Shown here: positions 17,866 to 26,836 of the stretch, piece after piece
How the letters are laid out: each line of letters begins with the position of its first letter
How positions within the stretch are numbered: position 1 is the first letter of the stretch
Assembly: GCF_013294025.1 (NCBI RefSeq)
Contig: NZ_JABSNL010000001.1
Location: 103,997-167,996 of the forward strand
Source of the DNA: Flavobacterium aeripolare
GTDB lineage: Bacteria > Bacteroidota > Bacteroidia > Flavobacteriales > Flavobacteriaceae
DNA: 64,000 nt
Reading direction: 5' to 3'
Made by a program: the position numbers and the translations under genes
Notes under the pieces: model-generated
What the model was told of the DNA's origin: nothing
The model's input: only the letters and a program-made list of their open reading frames with translations
Database searches by the model: none

Positions 17866-18885
17866 ATGCCAGAAGAAAATATCAGTCATATCAATTTTGA
17901 CGAAATAAACAAAAAAGCAATTTCACAACCGCTAATCAAACACATGTACACCGCAGATCCTTCGGCGCATGTTTTTAACGGAAAAATATACATTTATCCT
18001 TCTCATGACATCGAAGCGGGAATTCCGTTTAACGACAATGGAGACCATTTTGGGATGGAAGATTACCACGTTATTTCTATGGATAGCCCAACAGGGGAAG
18101 CAAAAGATAACGGATTAGCACTACACGTAAAAGATGTGCCGTGGGCCGAAAGACAAATGTGGGCGCCTGATGCTGCTACTAAAGATGGAAAGTATTATTT
18201 GTATTTCCCCGCCAAAAGAGCCAACGGAATTTTCCAGATTGGTGTTGCGATTAGTGATTCTCCAGTAGGGCCATTTATTGCTGAACCAGAAGCTATTGAA
18301 GGTAGTTACTCTATCGATCCAGCTGTTTTTTGTGATGATGACGGTAGTTATTATATGTATTTTGGTGGCATTTGGGGCGGTCAATTGCAAAGCTATAGAA
18401 ACAATAGTTATGATGTAAACCACAAAGAACCAGTAGGAAATGAGTTGGCTCTAAATCCAATTATGGCAAAGCTTACCTCTGACATGAAAAGTTTTGACGA
18501 ATCGGTAAAAGAGCTCGTAATCCTAGATGAAAACGGAAAACCGCTTTTAGCAGGAGACAACGACCGTCGCTTTTTTGAAGCTTCGTGGATGCACAAATAC
18601 AATGGTAAATATTATTTCTCTTATTCTACAGGAGATACGCATTTTATCTGCTATGCTACGGGAGACAATCCTTACGGACCGTTTACGTATCAAGGTCGAA
18701 TTTTAAATCCAGTTATTGGTTGGACATCACACCATTCAATTTGTGAGTTCGAAGATAAATGGTATTTATTCTACCATGATTCTAGTTTATCTGAAGGAGT
18801 TACCCACTTAAGATCTGTAAAAGTCGCGGAAATCACTTATGATGAAAATGGTAAAATCCAGACTTTAGATCCGTATTTGGAGTAG
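17866..18885 (+). CDS. Cytoplasmic GH43 glycosidase
   Basis: A 339-residue GH43 propeller with no signal peptide, so it probably acts in the cytoplasm. The triad is visible as Asp31 in YTADPSAH, Asp151 in YSIDPAVF and Glu238 in RFFEASW. No accessory C-terminal domain is present. It lies 6 bases after the symporter gene and is the last gene before a strong terminator. That fits hydrolysis of imported xylo- or arabino-xylo-oligosaccharides. It differs from the secreted GH43 at 12328, which has a signal peptide and an extra beta-sandwich. Confidence 0.88.
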   Translation: MPEENISHINFDEINKKAISQPLIKHMYTADPSAHVFNGKIYIYPSHDIEAGIPFNDNGDHFGMEDYHVISMDSPTGEAKDNGLALHVKDVPWAERQMWAPDAATKDGKYYLYFPAKRANGIFQIGVAISDSPVGPFIAEPEAIEGSYSIDPAVFCDDDGSYYMYFGGIWGGQLQSYRNNSYDVNHKEPVGNELALNPIMAKLTSDMKSFDESVKELVILDENGKPLLAGDNDRRFFEASWMHKYNGKYYFSYSTGDTHFICYATGDNPYGPFTYQGRILNPVIGWTSHHSICEFEDKWYLFYHDSSLSEGVTHLRSVKVAEITYDENGKIQTLDPYLE

Positions 18886-18919
18886 TTTTTAGAAGCTATT
18901 TTACAATAAAAAAAATAAA

Positions 18920-18962
18920 AATTAATCTGCTTGATACTCTTCAAGCAGATTAATTCTTTTTA
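18920..18962 (+). terminator. Rho-independent terminator after GH43
   Basis: AATTAATCTGCTTGA (18920-18934) pairs perfectly with TCAAGCAGATTAATT (18941-18955) around a 6-base loop and is followed by a T-rich stretch. It closes the GH3-to-GH43 unit. Confidence 0.88.
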
Positions 18963-19102
18963 GGAGGGAACAGATTCAACTTCTATAGCATTGATTCCAC
19001 AAAGCTTTTGCATAGTAATATTTCTGAAAAATTGCATGAGAAGAGTAAAACCTAAGTTTAGCAAAAGCCACTATTTATTCACCTTGATAAAAAATAATAA
19101 AA

Positions 19103-20383
19103 ATGAAAAGAGTTCTTTTTTTAATTATTTTTCTAAAATCATTCGTCGGTTTTGCTCAACAAAACTACGGTATTTCTTCTCAAAAAGACCGACTCAGGCA
19201 ATATTCGGGCCAATGGGTAAGTGCTATAAATCCTAATACAGATAGTGTTGCAGAATATCCTGAAATTAAGATGAGTAGTTTGACCAATTTCGATAATCAT
19301 TCGCTCACGGTTGAAGTTTTTCAAAAAGATAATTCCAATCAATACAATCCAATACTGTTAGAAATTATTGGGTATGATACGGTTACCGATGCTGTTTTTG
19401 CTGCAGGTCATAATACAAAAGGCGAATTTTTCACAGGAAAAGGCTTGTTTACTTCAGAAAATCATTGGACAATGCAAGACAAAGACCTCAATGGTAATAA
19501 GACGATGAAGGTTGATTTTAACTTTCAAAATTATACAGATGTCATATTGGAAGGCTTTGATCCTAATGAAAAGAGTTTATGGAAAACAAGATACATTAAA
19601 AACAATCCTAAAGACAAAAACATAGGTATTCAGCTTGTTTCTGTTCACAAAGAAATGCTTAAAAACCCAGAACAAACCCTAATTCAGTTAGGTAGAATGG
19701 GGTATAGCTATGTGGAGACTTTTGTATACAAGGATGGAGGTTTTTATGGTCAAAGTCCAACGCAGTTTAAGGCTATGGTCGAAAAAGCAGGTATGAAATT
19801 TTTAGGCTCAATGACCTTTTTCGATCCCGAAGACAAAAATGATGATGCCGCAATCAATGCGTGGTGGAACAAAACGATACAAGACCATAAAATAGCTGGT
19901 GTTGAATATTTGTCAACTTCAAATAGTAAATTAAAAGGCATCAAGACAATTAAAGAATTGCAAGAGTATTGCAATTATTATAACAAAGTTGGAAAACTCT
20001 GCAAGAAGAACGGACTCAAGTTTGTGTACCACAACCATGCCGATGAATTTTTAAAGGTCGAAGGCGTAACCATTTATGATTATTTTCTTAAGAACACCAA
20101 TCCGGATTATGTCTATTTTCAATCTGATTTGTATTGGATGCATCGGGGAGGAGTTAATCCTATAGATTATTTTAAAAACTATCCCAACCGATTTATTAGT
20201 TGGCATGTAAAAGATTATAAAGAATTAGGCGAAAGTGGAAAAATAGATTTCAAAGATATTTTCAAGTATCAAGAAATAGCTGGAGTGCAATACATCTTAG
20301 CGGAAGTGGAAGACTATAACTTTCCACCTTTGTATAGTGTGGATTTGGCTTGGGAATATATTTATTATGAACTATTGAAATAA
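19103..20383 (+). CDS. Exported sugar isomerase/epimerase-like protein with extra N-terminal domain
   Basis: A 426-residue protein with a signal peptide (about 1-18). Residues about 30-165 form a beta-rich domain (YSGQWVSA to LWKTRYIK) that resembles a small lipocalin/DUF1579-like barrel. From about 172 onward it is a xylose-isomerase-like TIM barrel, with FVYHNHADEF, YFQSDLYW and ISWHVKD carrying the expected metal-binding His, Asp and Glu. Export of such an isomerase is unusual for classic sugar phosphate isomerases. Similar exported proteins occur in keto-sugar and keto-glycoside breakdown clusters together with ThuA proteins. A role in modifying a periplasmic sugar is inferred. Confidence 0.72.
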   Translation: MKRVLFLIIFLKSFVGFAQQNYGISSQKDRLRQYSGQWVSAINPNTDSVAEYPEIKMSSLTNFDNHSLTVEVFQKDNSNQYNPILLEIIGYDTVTDAVFAAGHNTKGEFFTGKGLFTSENHWTMQDKDLNGNKTMKVDFNFQNYTDVILEGFDPNEKSLWKTRYIKNNPKDKNIGIQLVSVHKEMLKNPEQTLIQLGRMGYSYVETFVYKDGGFYGQSPTQFKAMVEKAGMKFLGSMTFFDPEDKNDDAAINAWWNKTIQDHKIAGVEYLSTSNSKLKGIKTIKELQEYCNYYNKVGKLCKKNGLKFVYHNHADEFLKVEGVTIYDYFLKNTNPDYVYFQSDLYWMHRGGVNPIDYFKNYPNRFISWHVKDYKELGESGKIDFKDIFKYQEIAGVQYILAEVEDYNFPPLYSVDLAWEYIYYELLK

Positions 20384-20454
20384 TCCACCACCAACTGAAA
20401 GTTTGCTGTCAAAAAACTTTTACGAAAGCTGTATTAACTTTTTTGCCACGGAAA

Positions 20455-20530
20455 TTATTATCTGCGGAAATCTGCCAAATCTGCGTGCAATTTTTTATCA
20501 CGCAGATTTACGCGAATTTGGCAGATTTTA
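20455..20530. repeat. Intergenic palindromic (REP-like) element, copy 2
   Basis: TCTGCCAAATCTGCGTG (20471-20487) faces CACGCAGATTT (20499-20509) and TTTGGCAGA (20517-20525), forming a long hairpin with one interior gap. It shares its core words with the element at 15198-15284. No gene is seen in the rest of 20384-20664. Confidence 0.6.
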
Positions 20531-20664
20531 AAAGAGTTAAATTGAATTAACAACGGTAGCAGTGATTAATTAGTATAAAATCTGTGGCTATATTTTTTTA
20601 AGTAGAATCAAAATATATTAAAACACATCGTTTTAGTTATGCATGTAACCAATAAAATTAAATT

Positions 20665-21429
20665 ATGAAACCATTTAAAATGAAATACTTTTTACTAACC
20701 CTATGTATCCTAACGATGATGAAAGCAAATGCGCAAGATCAGTTTCGTGTTTTATTGTTTACCCAGCATGATACCTGGCATTACAATTCTATCCCTGTCG
20801 CTGTCGAAGCATTCAAAGAAATGGCAGCCGAAAATCAGTTTAAGTTTGATTGGACCCAAAGACCAGATGATCTTATAACAAAATTACCAGAATATGATGT
20901 CGTGATATTCATGAATGCCAATGCCAATTTTTTGACACCAAAACACATGGATGCTTTAAAAGCATTTATGAAACGAGGCGGTGGCTTTGTAGGTATACAC
21001 GGAACGGCAGATGGCGAAAACGATAATAAATGGTTTGACGGTCTAGTAGGCGCAAAGTTCGTAAATCATCCAAAATTACAAGCCGCCATTGTAAACGTTG
21101 CCAATCATGATTTTCCAGCAACATGGCATTTACCCAATAAATGGCTTCGGTCTGATGAATGGTACAACTTTAAAAACATGAACCTCGATAAACTACATGT
21201 TCTATTGACGGTTGATGAAGCTTCGTATGATTTTACTGCTGGTTATGATGATATTCCATTGAAAGGAATGGGAAATGCACATCCTATTGCATGGTATCAA
21301 GAGTATGAAGGTGGAAGATCGTTTTATACGGCTATCGGTCATAAACCAGAATCGTTTAAAGATAAAAACTTTTTAAACCACATTTTTGGCGCTATTTATT
21401 GGGCTAAAGGCGATTCAATTAGAAAATAA
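20665..21429 (+). CDS. Exported ThuA-domain protein
   Basis: A 254-residue protein, with a signal peptide to about residue 24 and a single ThuA (trehalose-utilisation, glutamine-amidotransferase-like) domain. Motifs are FTQHDTWHY near the start, YDVVIFMNANANFL, FMKRGGGFVGIHGTAD and the HPIAWYQEYEGGRSFYTAIGH core. ThuA proteins are linked to sugar catabolism and to keto-sugar pathways, but no general activity is established. It is followed after 14 bases by the SMP-30 gene, with which it probably forms an operon. Confidence 0.82.
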   Translation: MKPFKMKYFLLTLCILTMMKANAQDQFRVLLFTQHDTWHYNSIPVAVEAFKEMAAENQFKFDWTQRPDDLITKLPEYDVVIFMNANANFLTPKHMDALKAFMKRGGGFVGIHGTADGENDNKWFDGLVGAKFVNHPKLQAAIVNVANHDFPATWHLPNKWLRSDEWYNFKNMNLDKLHVLLTVDEASYDFTAGYDDIPLKGMGNAHPIAWYQEYEGGRSFYTAIGHKPESFKDKNFLNHIFGAIYWAKGDSIRK

Positions 21430-21443
21430 ACTAACAATACGAT

Positions 21444-22382
21444 ATGATAACTAAATCAAAAAAACAGATTTACAGCAATTGCCTAAATTTACTGAGCATC
21501 AGCTTGCTTTTGACCGTAAATATGTCTTGCAAGGCGCATAAAGACTTAAACAAAGCTATAATTGCCGATGGTGCGCAGCTTACTTTGGTTGCTGATGGAT
21601 TCGAATTTACCGAAGGTCCTGCTGCAGACAAAAATGGCGATGTCTATTTTACAGATCAGCCCAATGACCGTATCCTGAAATGGAATGCCAGTGACAATAC
21701 CGTTTCAGATTATATGAAACCATCTGGTCGTTCTAACGGATTGTATTTTGACAACCAAGGGAATTTGTTGGCCATTGCCGATGAAAAAAATGAGATTTGG
21801 TCTATTGATGCCAAAAAAAAAGTGACCGTGATACTTGCGAATTTTGAGGGTAAAAAATTCAATGGTCCCAATGATCTTTGGGTAGATGCCAAAGGCGGTA
21901 TTTATTTTACGGATCCTTATTACCAACGTACGTGGTGGCAACATCAAGAAACACAGCAAGCATCAAAAAGGGTGTATTATTTAGCACCAAATACAAAAAT
22001 ACCGACAATTGTAGCCGACGATAACTTCAATCAACCCAACGGAATCATTGGTACTCCCAATGGAAAAACCCTTTATGTTGCAGACGAATCTGGTAAAAAA
22101 ACCTACTCCTATACAATTGGGAAAAATGGCCAACTTTCGAATAAAAAATTGTTTGCCAATATGGGTTCGGATGGGATGACGATTGACAACTTAGGAAATG
22201 TTTACCTCACCGGAAAAGGCGTTACTGTTTTCAATAAAGAAGGGGAGCAAATAGCACATATTGCCGTGCCTAAAGATTGGACTGCCAATGTCACTTTTGG
22301 TGGACCAAAGCAAACCATACTTTTTATTACTGCCTTGGATTCGGTATATACCTTAGCCATGGCAGTACATGGAGTGCGATAA
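21444..22382 (+). CDS. SMP-30/gluconolactonase-family lipoprotein
   Basis: Calcium-dependent six-bladed propeller lactonase, probably opening a sugar lactone in the periplasm. The lipobox VNMSC gives the lipidated cysteine at residue 29. The expected metal ligands are visible: Glu57 in FTEGPA, Asn143 in NGPND and Asp214 in YVADESG. Its length of 312 residues is normal. The combination with a ThuA protein and an exported isomerase suggests oxidation and lactone hydrolysis of a pentose or keto-sugar, but no dehydrogenase that would make the lactone is present in the window. Confidence 0.82.
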   Translation: MITKSKKQIYSNCLNLLSISLLLTVNMSCKAHKDLNKAIIADGAQLTLVADGFEFTEGPAADKNGDVYFTDQPNDRILKWNASDNTVSDYMKPSGRSNGLYFDNQGNLLAIADEKNEIWSIDAKKKVTVILANFEGKKFNGPNDLWVDAKGGIYFTDPYYQRTWWQHQETQQASKRVYYLAPNTKIPTIVADDNFNQPNGIIGTPNGKTLYVADESGKKTYSYTIGKNGQLSNKKLFANMGSDGMTIDNLGNVYLTGKGVTVFNKEGEQIAHIAVPKDWTANVTFGGPKQTILFITALDSVYTLAMAVHGVR

Positions 22383-22451
22383 GTAAAATTAAGTAACCAA
22401 AAAATAGATCTATTCATTACAATACATTTTTCTATTAATAAACAAAAAACT

Positions 22452-23648
22452 ATGCAAAAACCAAAGTTCACAGTAAATAAAATGGCCACAATTATGGGTG
22501 TTTTATCATTATCATTCACAGCTTGCAATGCTCAAAAAGTGAAAACTACCGCTGTTTCGAAAACAGTAACAACTACTGAAAATGTAACATTAAAAGACGC
22601 CTTTAAAAACTACTTTTTATTAGGTAGTGCTATAAATGATGATATCGTTTCGGGCAAGGATAAGGCTTCACAAACAATTATAAAAAGGGAATTCAATACC
22701 GTTACCCCTGAAAACTGTATGAAAGCGGAAGTAGTTTGTCCGTCACCAGGAGTTTATGATTTTACATTGGCTGATGCCTATGTTGCTTTCGCCAAAGAAA
22801 ACAAGATGTTCGTTATGGGTCATACCTTGATATGGCACAATCAAACGCCTGCATGGTTTTTTACAAACGATAAAGGAGCGCCAAATTCCCCAGAAGAACA
22901 AAAAGAACAATTACGTACGCACATCAAAGCGGTTGCAGGTCGCTATGCTGGGAAAGTACAAGCATGGGACGTAGTAAATGAGGTTATGGATGATAATGGC
23001 AAATACCGACCTACAACATGGGTAAATGGTATTGGCGATGGTGACGAAATGGTTCGATTGGCCTTCAAATATGCTAGTGAATATGCCCCTAACACCGAAT
23101 TGTATTATAATGATTTCAACGCTTGGCGTCCAGAAAAAAGAGACGGAATTGTTCGCATGATCAAGATGCTTCAAGATGCCGGAATCAGAATTGATGGTGT
23201 TGGGATTCAAGCACATTGGGGTTTAAATTTCCCTAAGACAGAATACATTCAACAAGCGATTGATGCTTATGCGGCCTTAGGAATAAAAGTGATGATTACA
23301 GAATTGGATGTGGATGTATTGCCAATTACCAAAGAAGGTCAGATAACTGGGAAAAGCATGATGGAGCCTCAGTATCAATTAGAGGAGTTCGAAACCTTTT
23401 TAGACCCTTACAAAAATGGTTTGCCTGAATCTGTAGAAGTGCAACTAGCGAATCGTTACAAAGAATTCTTTGCCATTTTTGTAAAGAACAAAGATAAAAT
23501 AAGCAGAGTCACTTTGTGGGGACTGCAAGATGGTATGTCTTGGAAAAATGATTACCCAATTCCAAATAGAACAAATTACCCATTATTGTACAACAGAAAT
23601 TTCGAACCTAAATTGGCGAGACAAGCTGTATTGCAGACTCTGAAATAG
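22452..23648 (+). CDS. GH10 endo-beta-1,4-xylanase lipoprotein
   Basis: Third GH10 gene, 70 bases after the SMP-30 gene. The likely lipobox FTAC puts the lipidated cysteine at residue 25. A Thr-rich linker (about 30-45) leads to the barrel, with GHTLIWHNQ near 123, acid/base Glu177 in WDVVNEV and nucleophile Glu284 in MITELD. It is closer in layout to the GH10 at 14007 than to the Fn3-bearing one at 6661. Different subsite loops would let the three enzymes cut different xylan decorations, though that cannot be read directly. Confidence 0.92.
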   Translation: MQKPKFTVNKMATIMGVLSLSFTACNAQKVKTTAVSKTVTTTENVTLKDAFKNYFLLGSAINDDIVSGKDKASQTIIKREFNTVTPENCMKAEVVCPSPGVYDFTLADAYVAFAKENKMFVMGHTLIWHNQTPAWFFTNDKGAPNSPEEQKEQLRTHIKAVAGRYAGKVQAWDVVNEVMDDNGKYRPTTWVNGIGDGDEMVRLAFKYASEYAPNTELYYNDFNAWRPEKRDGIVRMIKMLQDAGIRIDGVGIQAHWGLNFPKTEYIQQAIDAYAALGIKVMITELDVDVLPITKEGQITGKSMMEPQYQLEEFETFLDPYKNGLPESVEVQLANRYKEFFAIFVKNKDKISRVTLWGLQDGMSWKNDYPIPNRTNYPLLYNRNFEPKLARQAVLQTLK

Positions 23649-23748
23649 AAGTTCTGGTTAGGATTGTTATCGAAATTTCTAGCACCGTATTTATCAATAT
23701 ACATTGAATTAATGATAATTACAGTTGTATAATTGTTTTCTAAATATA

Positions 23749-23780
23749 AAACCTCGAAAATCTTAGAGTTTTCGAGGTTT
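23749..23780 (+). terminator. Rho-independent terminator after the third GH10
   Basis: AAACCTCGAAAA (23749-23760) pairs perfectly with TTTTCGAGGTTT (23769-23780) around an 8-base loop. It lies between convergent genes and marks the end of the xylan locus. Confidence 0.8.
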
Positions 23781-23879
23781 CTTAGTGTTTACATCTTTTT
23801 TCAGGATAATATTCATCATGAAACTATTGTTGAATTTTAACTCATAGTTCAGGATGTGAATTATTAAGATTATTGCAAT

Positions 23880-24434
23880 TTAGAAAAAGAAATAACCAAC
23901 AGATAATTGCAGTACTCCGTTTGTGTTTTTATTTGAAGTATTGTCTACTTTATTGATGTTAGATACTCCCATATTGTATCTTGCACCAAAATTAAGACCA
24001 TTGTCTAGTTTATAACCTAGACCAAAATTAATGCCAAAATCAACAGACTTAAACGAACCTTTTACATTAGTACTTTCGTTTTTAGCAGACAACAAATAGC
24101 CTATTTGCGGTCCAGCTTCCACACTGAATCCTTTTGTTACATAATATTTCCCCATCAAAGGAACATTTAAATAGCCTAAAGCAACTGTATTATCATTGAA
24201 GCTATATCCCTGGCCAGAATATAACAACTCAGGTTGGAATGAAAATTTATCGGAAATCGGAATTTCTGATAAAACACCAAAATTGAACGATGTTACAGCA
24301 TCAAAATTTTTGGTGTTATCTCCGCTGATATTTGCAAAGTTTAAACCTCCTTTAATACCAAAATTGATTTTTTGTGCATTAACATTTGTAAATCCTAAAA
24401 CTGTAAGAACAGCTAGTGTCAAAATTTTTTTCAT
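23880..24434 (-). CDS. Outer-membrane beta-barrel protein, PorT-like
   Basis: A 184-residue exported protein. The signal peptide covers about 1-20 (VNAQ), followed at once by the FGIKGGLNFANISG opening that marks the small beta-barrel OMP family common in Bacteroidetes. Alternating hydrophobic strands continue to a C-terminal aromatic run ending in FFF, typical of barrel insertion signals. Function is unknown; such proteins are often envelope components. It reads toward the xylan locus and is separated from it by a terminator. Confidence 0.8.
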   Translation of the reverse strand: MKKILTLAVLTVLGFTNVNAQKINFGIKGGLNFANISGDNTKNFDAVTSFNFGVLSEIPISDKFSFQPELLYSGQGYSFNDNTVALGYLNVPLMGKYYVTKGFSVEAGPQIGYLLSAKNESTNVKGSFKSVDFGINFGLGYKLDNGLNFGARYNMGVSNINKVDNTSNKNTNGVLQLSVGYFFF

Positions 24435-24521
24435 AAAATGTGATTTGAATTATTTTAAGCAAAATTGAAGCAAATGGAATAGCTAAAGGTCTCAAAAGCT
24501 TAAAAGTGTATAAATTGGTAC

Positions 24522-25658
24522 TTATTTATTGGCGTTTTTATATTCATTTGGTGTTTGACTAGTGATTTTTTTAAAGGAATTGTAAAAAGTTGTCTTTGAT
24601 GTAAAACCAGATTCCAATCCAATTGTCAACAAATTATAATTTTCATATTCAGAATTTGAGATCATTTCTTTGACCGCTTCAATCCGATAGTTATTGATGT
24701 AATTGGCAAAGTTATCACCTGTTATGCTATTTATAATTTGGGAAAGATAACCTGGACTAATACCTAGTTTTTCAGCAACTTTCTCTCGGTTTAATGTGCT
24801 GTCTGTGTAAATATGTTGCTCTTTGCAAAGTGATTCTAGTTTTTGATAATAAATATTGTCTGCAGTAATTGATTCTTTCTGTTCTTCGGGTCTATTATTT
24901 TTTATGATTGGAAGTTCGTGATCAGAAAGCGTTAAATCGGTATTTAAAAAAGTAGTAACAGCATCTTTGTTTTTGGCCAATTTGTATTTGTAAATACCTA
25001 TATAAGCTATCCAGTGAATTAAAAATGTAGCCACCAAGGCCAATGTACTCATGGAGTAAGAAATGTCATAGTTAAGAAGTAAACCGACTAGTGCAGCACT
25101 TAGCCATGCAAATAGTAGTAATGAAGCGATGGTTAATAAGGTAAATATCCAATTTTTTTCTTGTGAATCTTTTAAATATTTTATCTTGGAAAAAGAATAA
25201 ATCGAAAGAAATGGGATGAATGTAACAGCTAATAAAAGATGAATTAGACTAAAAATTTGGAATACAAATATTCCTGTTTTAGAAAAAGTAACCGCTTCTA
25301 CAATATGATCAAGACTGTATATTAAGGCAAGGGTTGCGGATAATGCAAACGGAATATAATACAAATAACTTCGTTGTTTAACTTTTGAGGATTTATCTAT
25401 GCGATTGATTACAAACAAAAATAGGAAAACAGGTATCAAAAAAACCCACTCGATGTCGTCAATAAATTGCAGAATAGGGTAGGAGGCGAATACGTGTTGA
25501 ATTTCACTAACATGTTTCAGTAATTCTATTGACAGCGTAAATAGCAAATAGGCTAAATATTTATTTGAGTTACTATTGAATAGTGAAGACTTTATTATAA
25601 TAAATCCTAAAACAATTCCCTGAAAAATCGCAATATTTAAAAGTGCTATGTAGATCAA
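24522..25658 (-). CDS. AraC-family regulator with N-terminal membrane domain
   Basis: A 378-residue regulator. Seven hydrophobic segments fill about residues 1-225, and a linker leads to a C-terminal AraC double helix-turn-helix (about 280-376; VAEKLGISPGYLSQIIN and LESGFTSKTTFYNSFKK). This is the membrane-bound AraC type found widely in Flavobacteriia, where the membrane part is thought to sense a signal. The gene lies upstream of and parallel to the beta-barrel gene, with an 87-base gap, and may control it. The target is unknown. Confidence 0.85.
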   Translation of the reverse strand: MIYIALLNIAIFQGIVLGFIIIKSSLFNSNSNKYLAYLLFTLSIELLKHVSEIQHVFASYPILQFIDDIEWVFLIPVFLFLFVINRIDKSSKVKQRSYLYYIPFALSATLALIYSLDHIVEAVTFSKTGIFVFQIFSLIHLLLAVTFIPFLSIYSFSKIKYLKDSQEKNWIFTLLTIASLLLFAWLSAALVGLLLNYDISYSMSTLALVATFLIHWIAYIGIYKYKLAKNKDAVTTFLNTDLTLSDHELPIIKNNRPEEQKESITADNIYYQKLESLCKEQHIYTDSTLNREKVAEKLGISPGYLSQIINSITGDNFANYINNYRIEAVKEMISNSEYENYNLLTIGLESGFTSKTTFYNSFKKITSQTPNEYKNANK

Positions 25659-25827
25659 TATTTCTAATATAAAAGTTTGATATAGATTTATTTTTTGGTC
25701 AGTAATAATTTATTTGTTTTTAAACAAGGATAAATTAATCTGAATTGATAAGGCGAATTTATAGTAATACGGATGGTTTTTTTAATAGCTTAAGAAATGA
25801 TTAACTAAAAAGAGGGGATATGGTTAA

Positions 25828-26130
25828 ACAACTATTAAGGGTGCTAGACCGAATAACTCGGTTGTGGTCTGGAGTTTAGATGGCGGCATTATTGTCACGT
25901 TGTACAAAGATATACTAGTAGACCAAGGTGGTCAGATAAGTGGTCAAATGATTACGGATAGACAAAGAGAAGTTTTTAATTTGATACTTGAAAACAATAA
26001 AATAACTAGAAAAGAATTAGCAGAACAGCTTGGGATTGCAGAATCAGCAATTCAGAAACATTTAAAAGCATTAACAAACGCAAAAGTTATAAGTAGAGTT
26101 GGAACTAGAAATGGTTATTGGAAACTGTAA
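25828..26130 (+). pseudogene. C-terminal remnant of a RecG-like/AlbA_2 ATP-binding DNA-binding protein
   Basis: The frame is open from about 25828, but a start codon in good context is lacking. The encoded GGQISGQ spacer followed by a winged helix (RQREVFNLILENNKITRKE to GYWKL) is the C-terminus of a much larger family of AlbA_2/RecG-annotated proteins, often over 400 residues. The preceding LDGGIIVTLYKD matches the segment that normally comes just before this spacer. Only about 100 residues remain and the ATPase part is gone. If translated, ATG at 25948 would give a 60-residue winged-helix protein. Confidence 0.6.
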
Positions 26131-26153
26131 TAAAAATTATTTTTTTATGTTCT

Positions 26154-26558
26154 CTAGTAAGCTACTTTCGCTTTATTTTCCAACTTAGGTTCTACAATAG
26201 GGTACAAGTTGTAGGTGGGATAAATTTCAGTTTTGAAAGCCTTCCAAGCGGTTCTTTCAATGGCTAGATTTACTGCGGCTAATTTGGAGGCAGGAAGTTC
26301 CAAGACCACCATTTGCCCAATCCCCATAACCACATACCAGTTTACTACTGAAACTCCTTCGGGTGGAAAATTTTTATAAAAACCTTGATCGGTTCTAATC
26401 TTTTCGATTTCATTCAAATTCATGCTTTGATCGTGTTTAAGAAAAATGGTTAACAACAACTTGTCATCGGGTTTTGGAGTAGGAACAGTTTCTTTATTTG
26501 ATTGTGAATAACCAAGGATTTGGACTAAAAAGAGCCCGATTACTAATGCGTATTTCAT
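26154..26558 (-). CDS. Exported conserved hypothetical protein
   Basis: A 134-residue protein with a clear signal peptide (about 1-19, GYSQ). The mature part, with LLTIFLKHDQSMNLNEI and WYVVMGIGQMVVLELPA, looks like a small alpha/beta ferredoxin-like domain of the kind seen in muconolactone-isomerase-like or YCII-like proteins. No catalytic residue can be named. It stands alone between the winged-helix remnant and another hypothetical gene. Confidence 0.6.
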   Translation of the reverse strand: MKYALVIGLFLVQILGYSQSNKETVPTPKPDDKLLLTIFLKHDQSMNLNEIEKIRTDQGFYKNFPPEGVSVVNWYVVMGIGQMVVLELPASKLAAVNLAIERTAWKAFKTEIYPTYNLYPIVEPKLENKAKVAY

Positions 26559-26836
26559 GTTTTAAATTATTTGGTTGTTGATTATTGCATTTTTTTAGGG
26601 GTTAGAGGGACAATTTAAAGTGATTTAGCTTTAATTGATTAATACTTTTTTAAATACAATTTTTTATTCTGCATTATAACGAATAGTTAGTACTATAAAA
26701 GCTTAATTTTCTCTAATTAACTTCTTCCTTTTTAATTATACCAGCACTTTTAAATTCCGCACTTGTAATAAAATATCCAATACACTTTTTGATCAACCCG
26801 CGAGCTACATACACGCTACTTTGTAAAATATTTTTA

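Noticed and set aside
18991..19236. Plus-strand 81-codon frame before the exported isomerase
   Set aside because: It overlaps the signal peptide of the well-supported gene at 19103 in another frame and follows a terminator.
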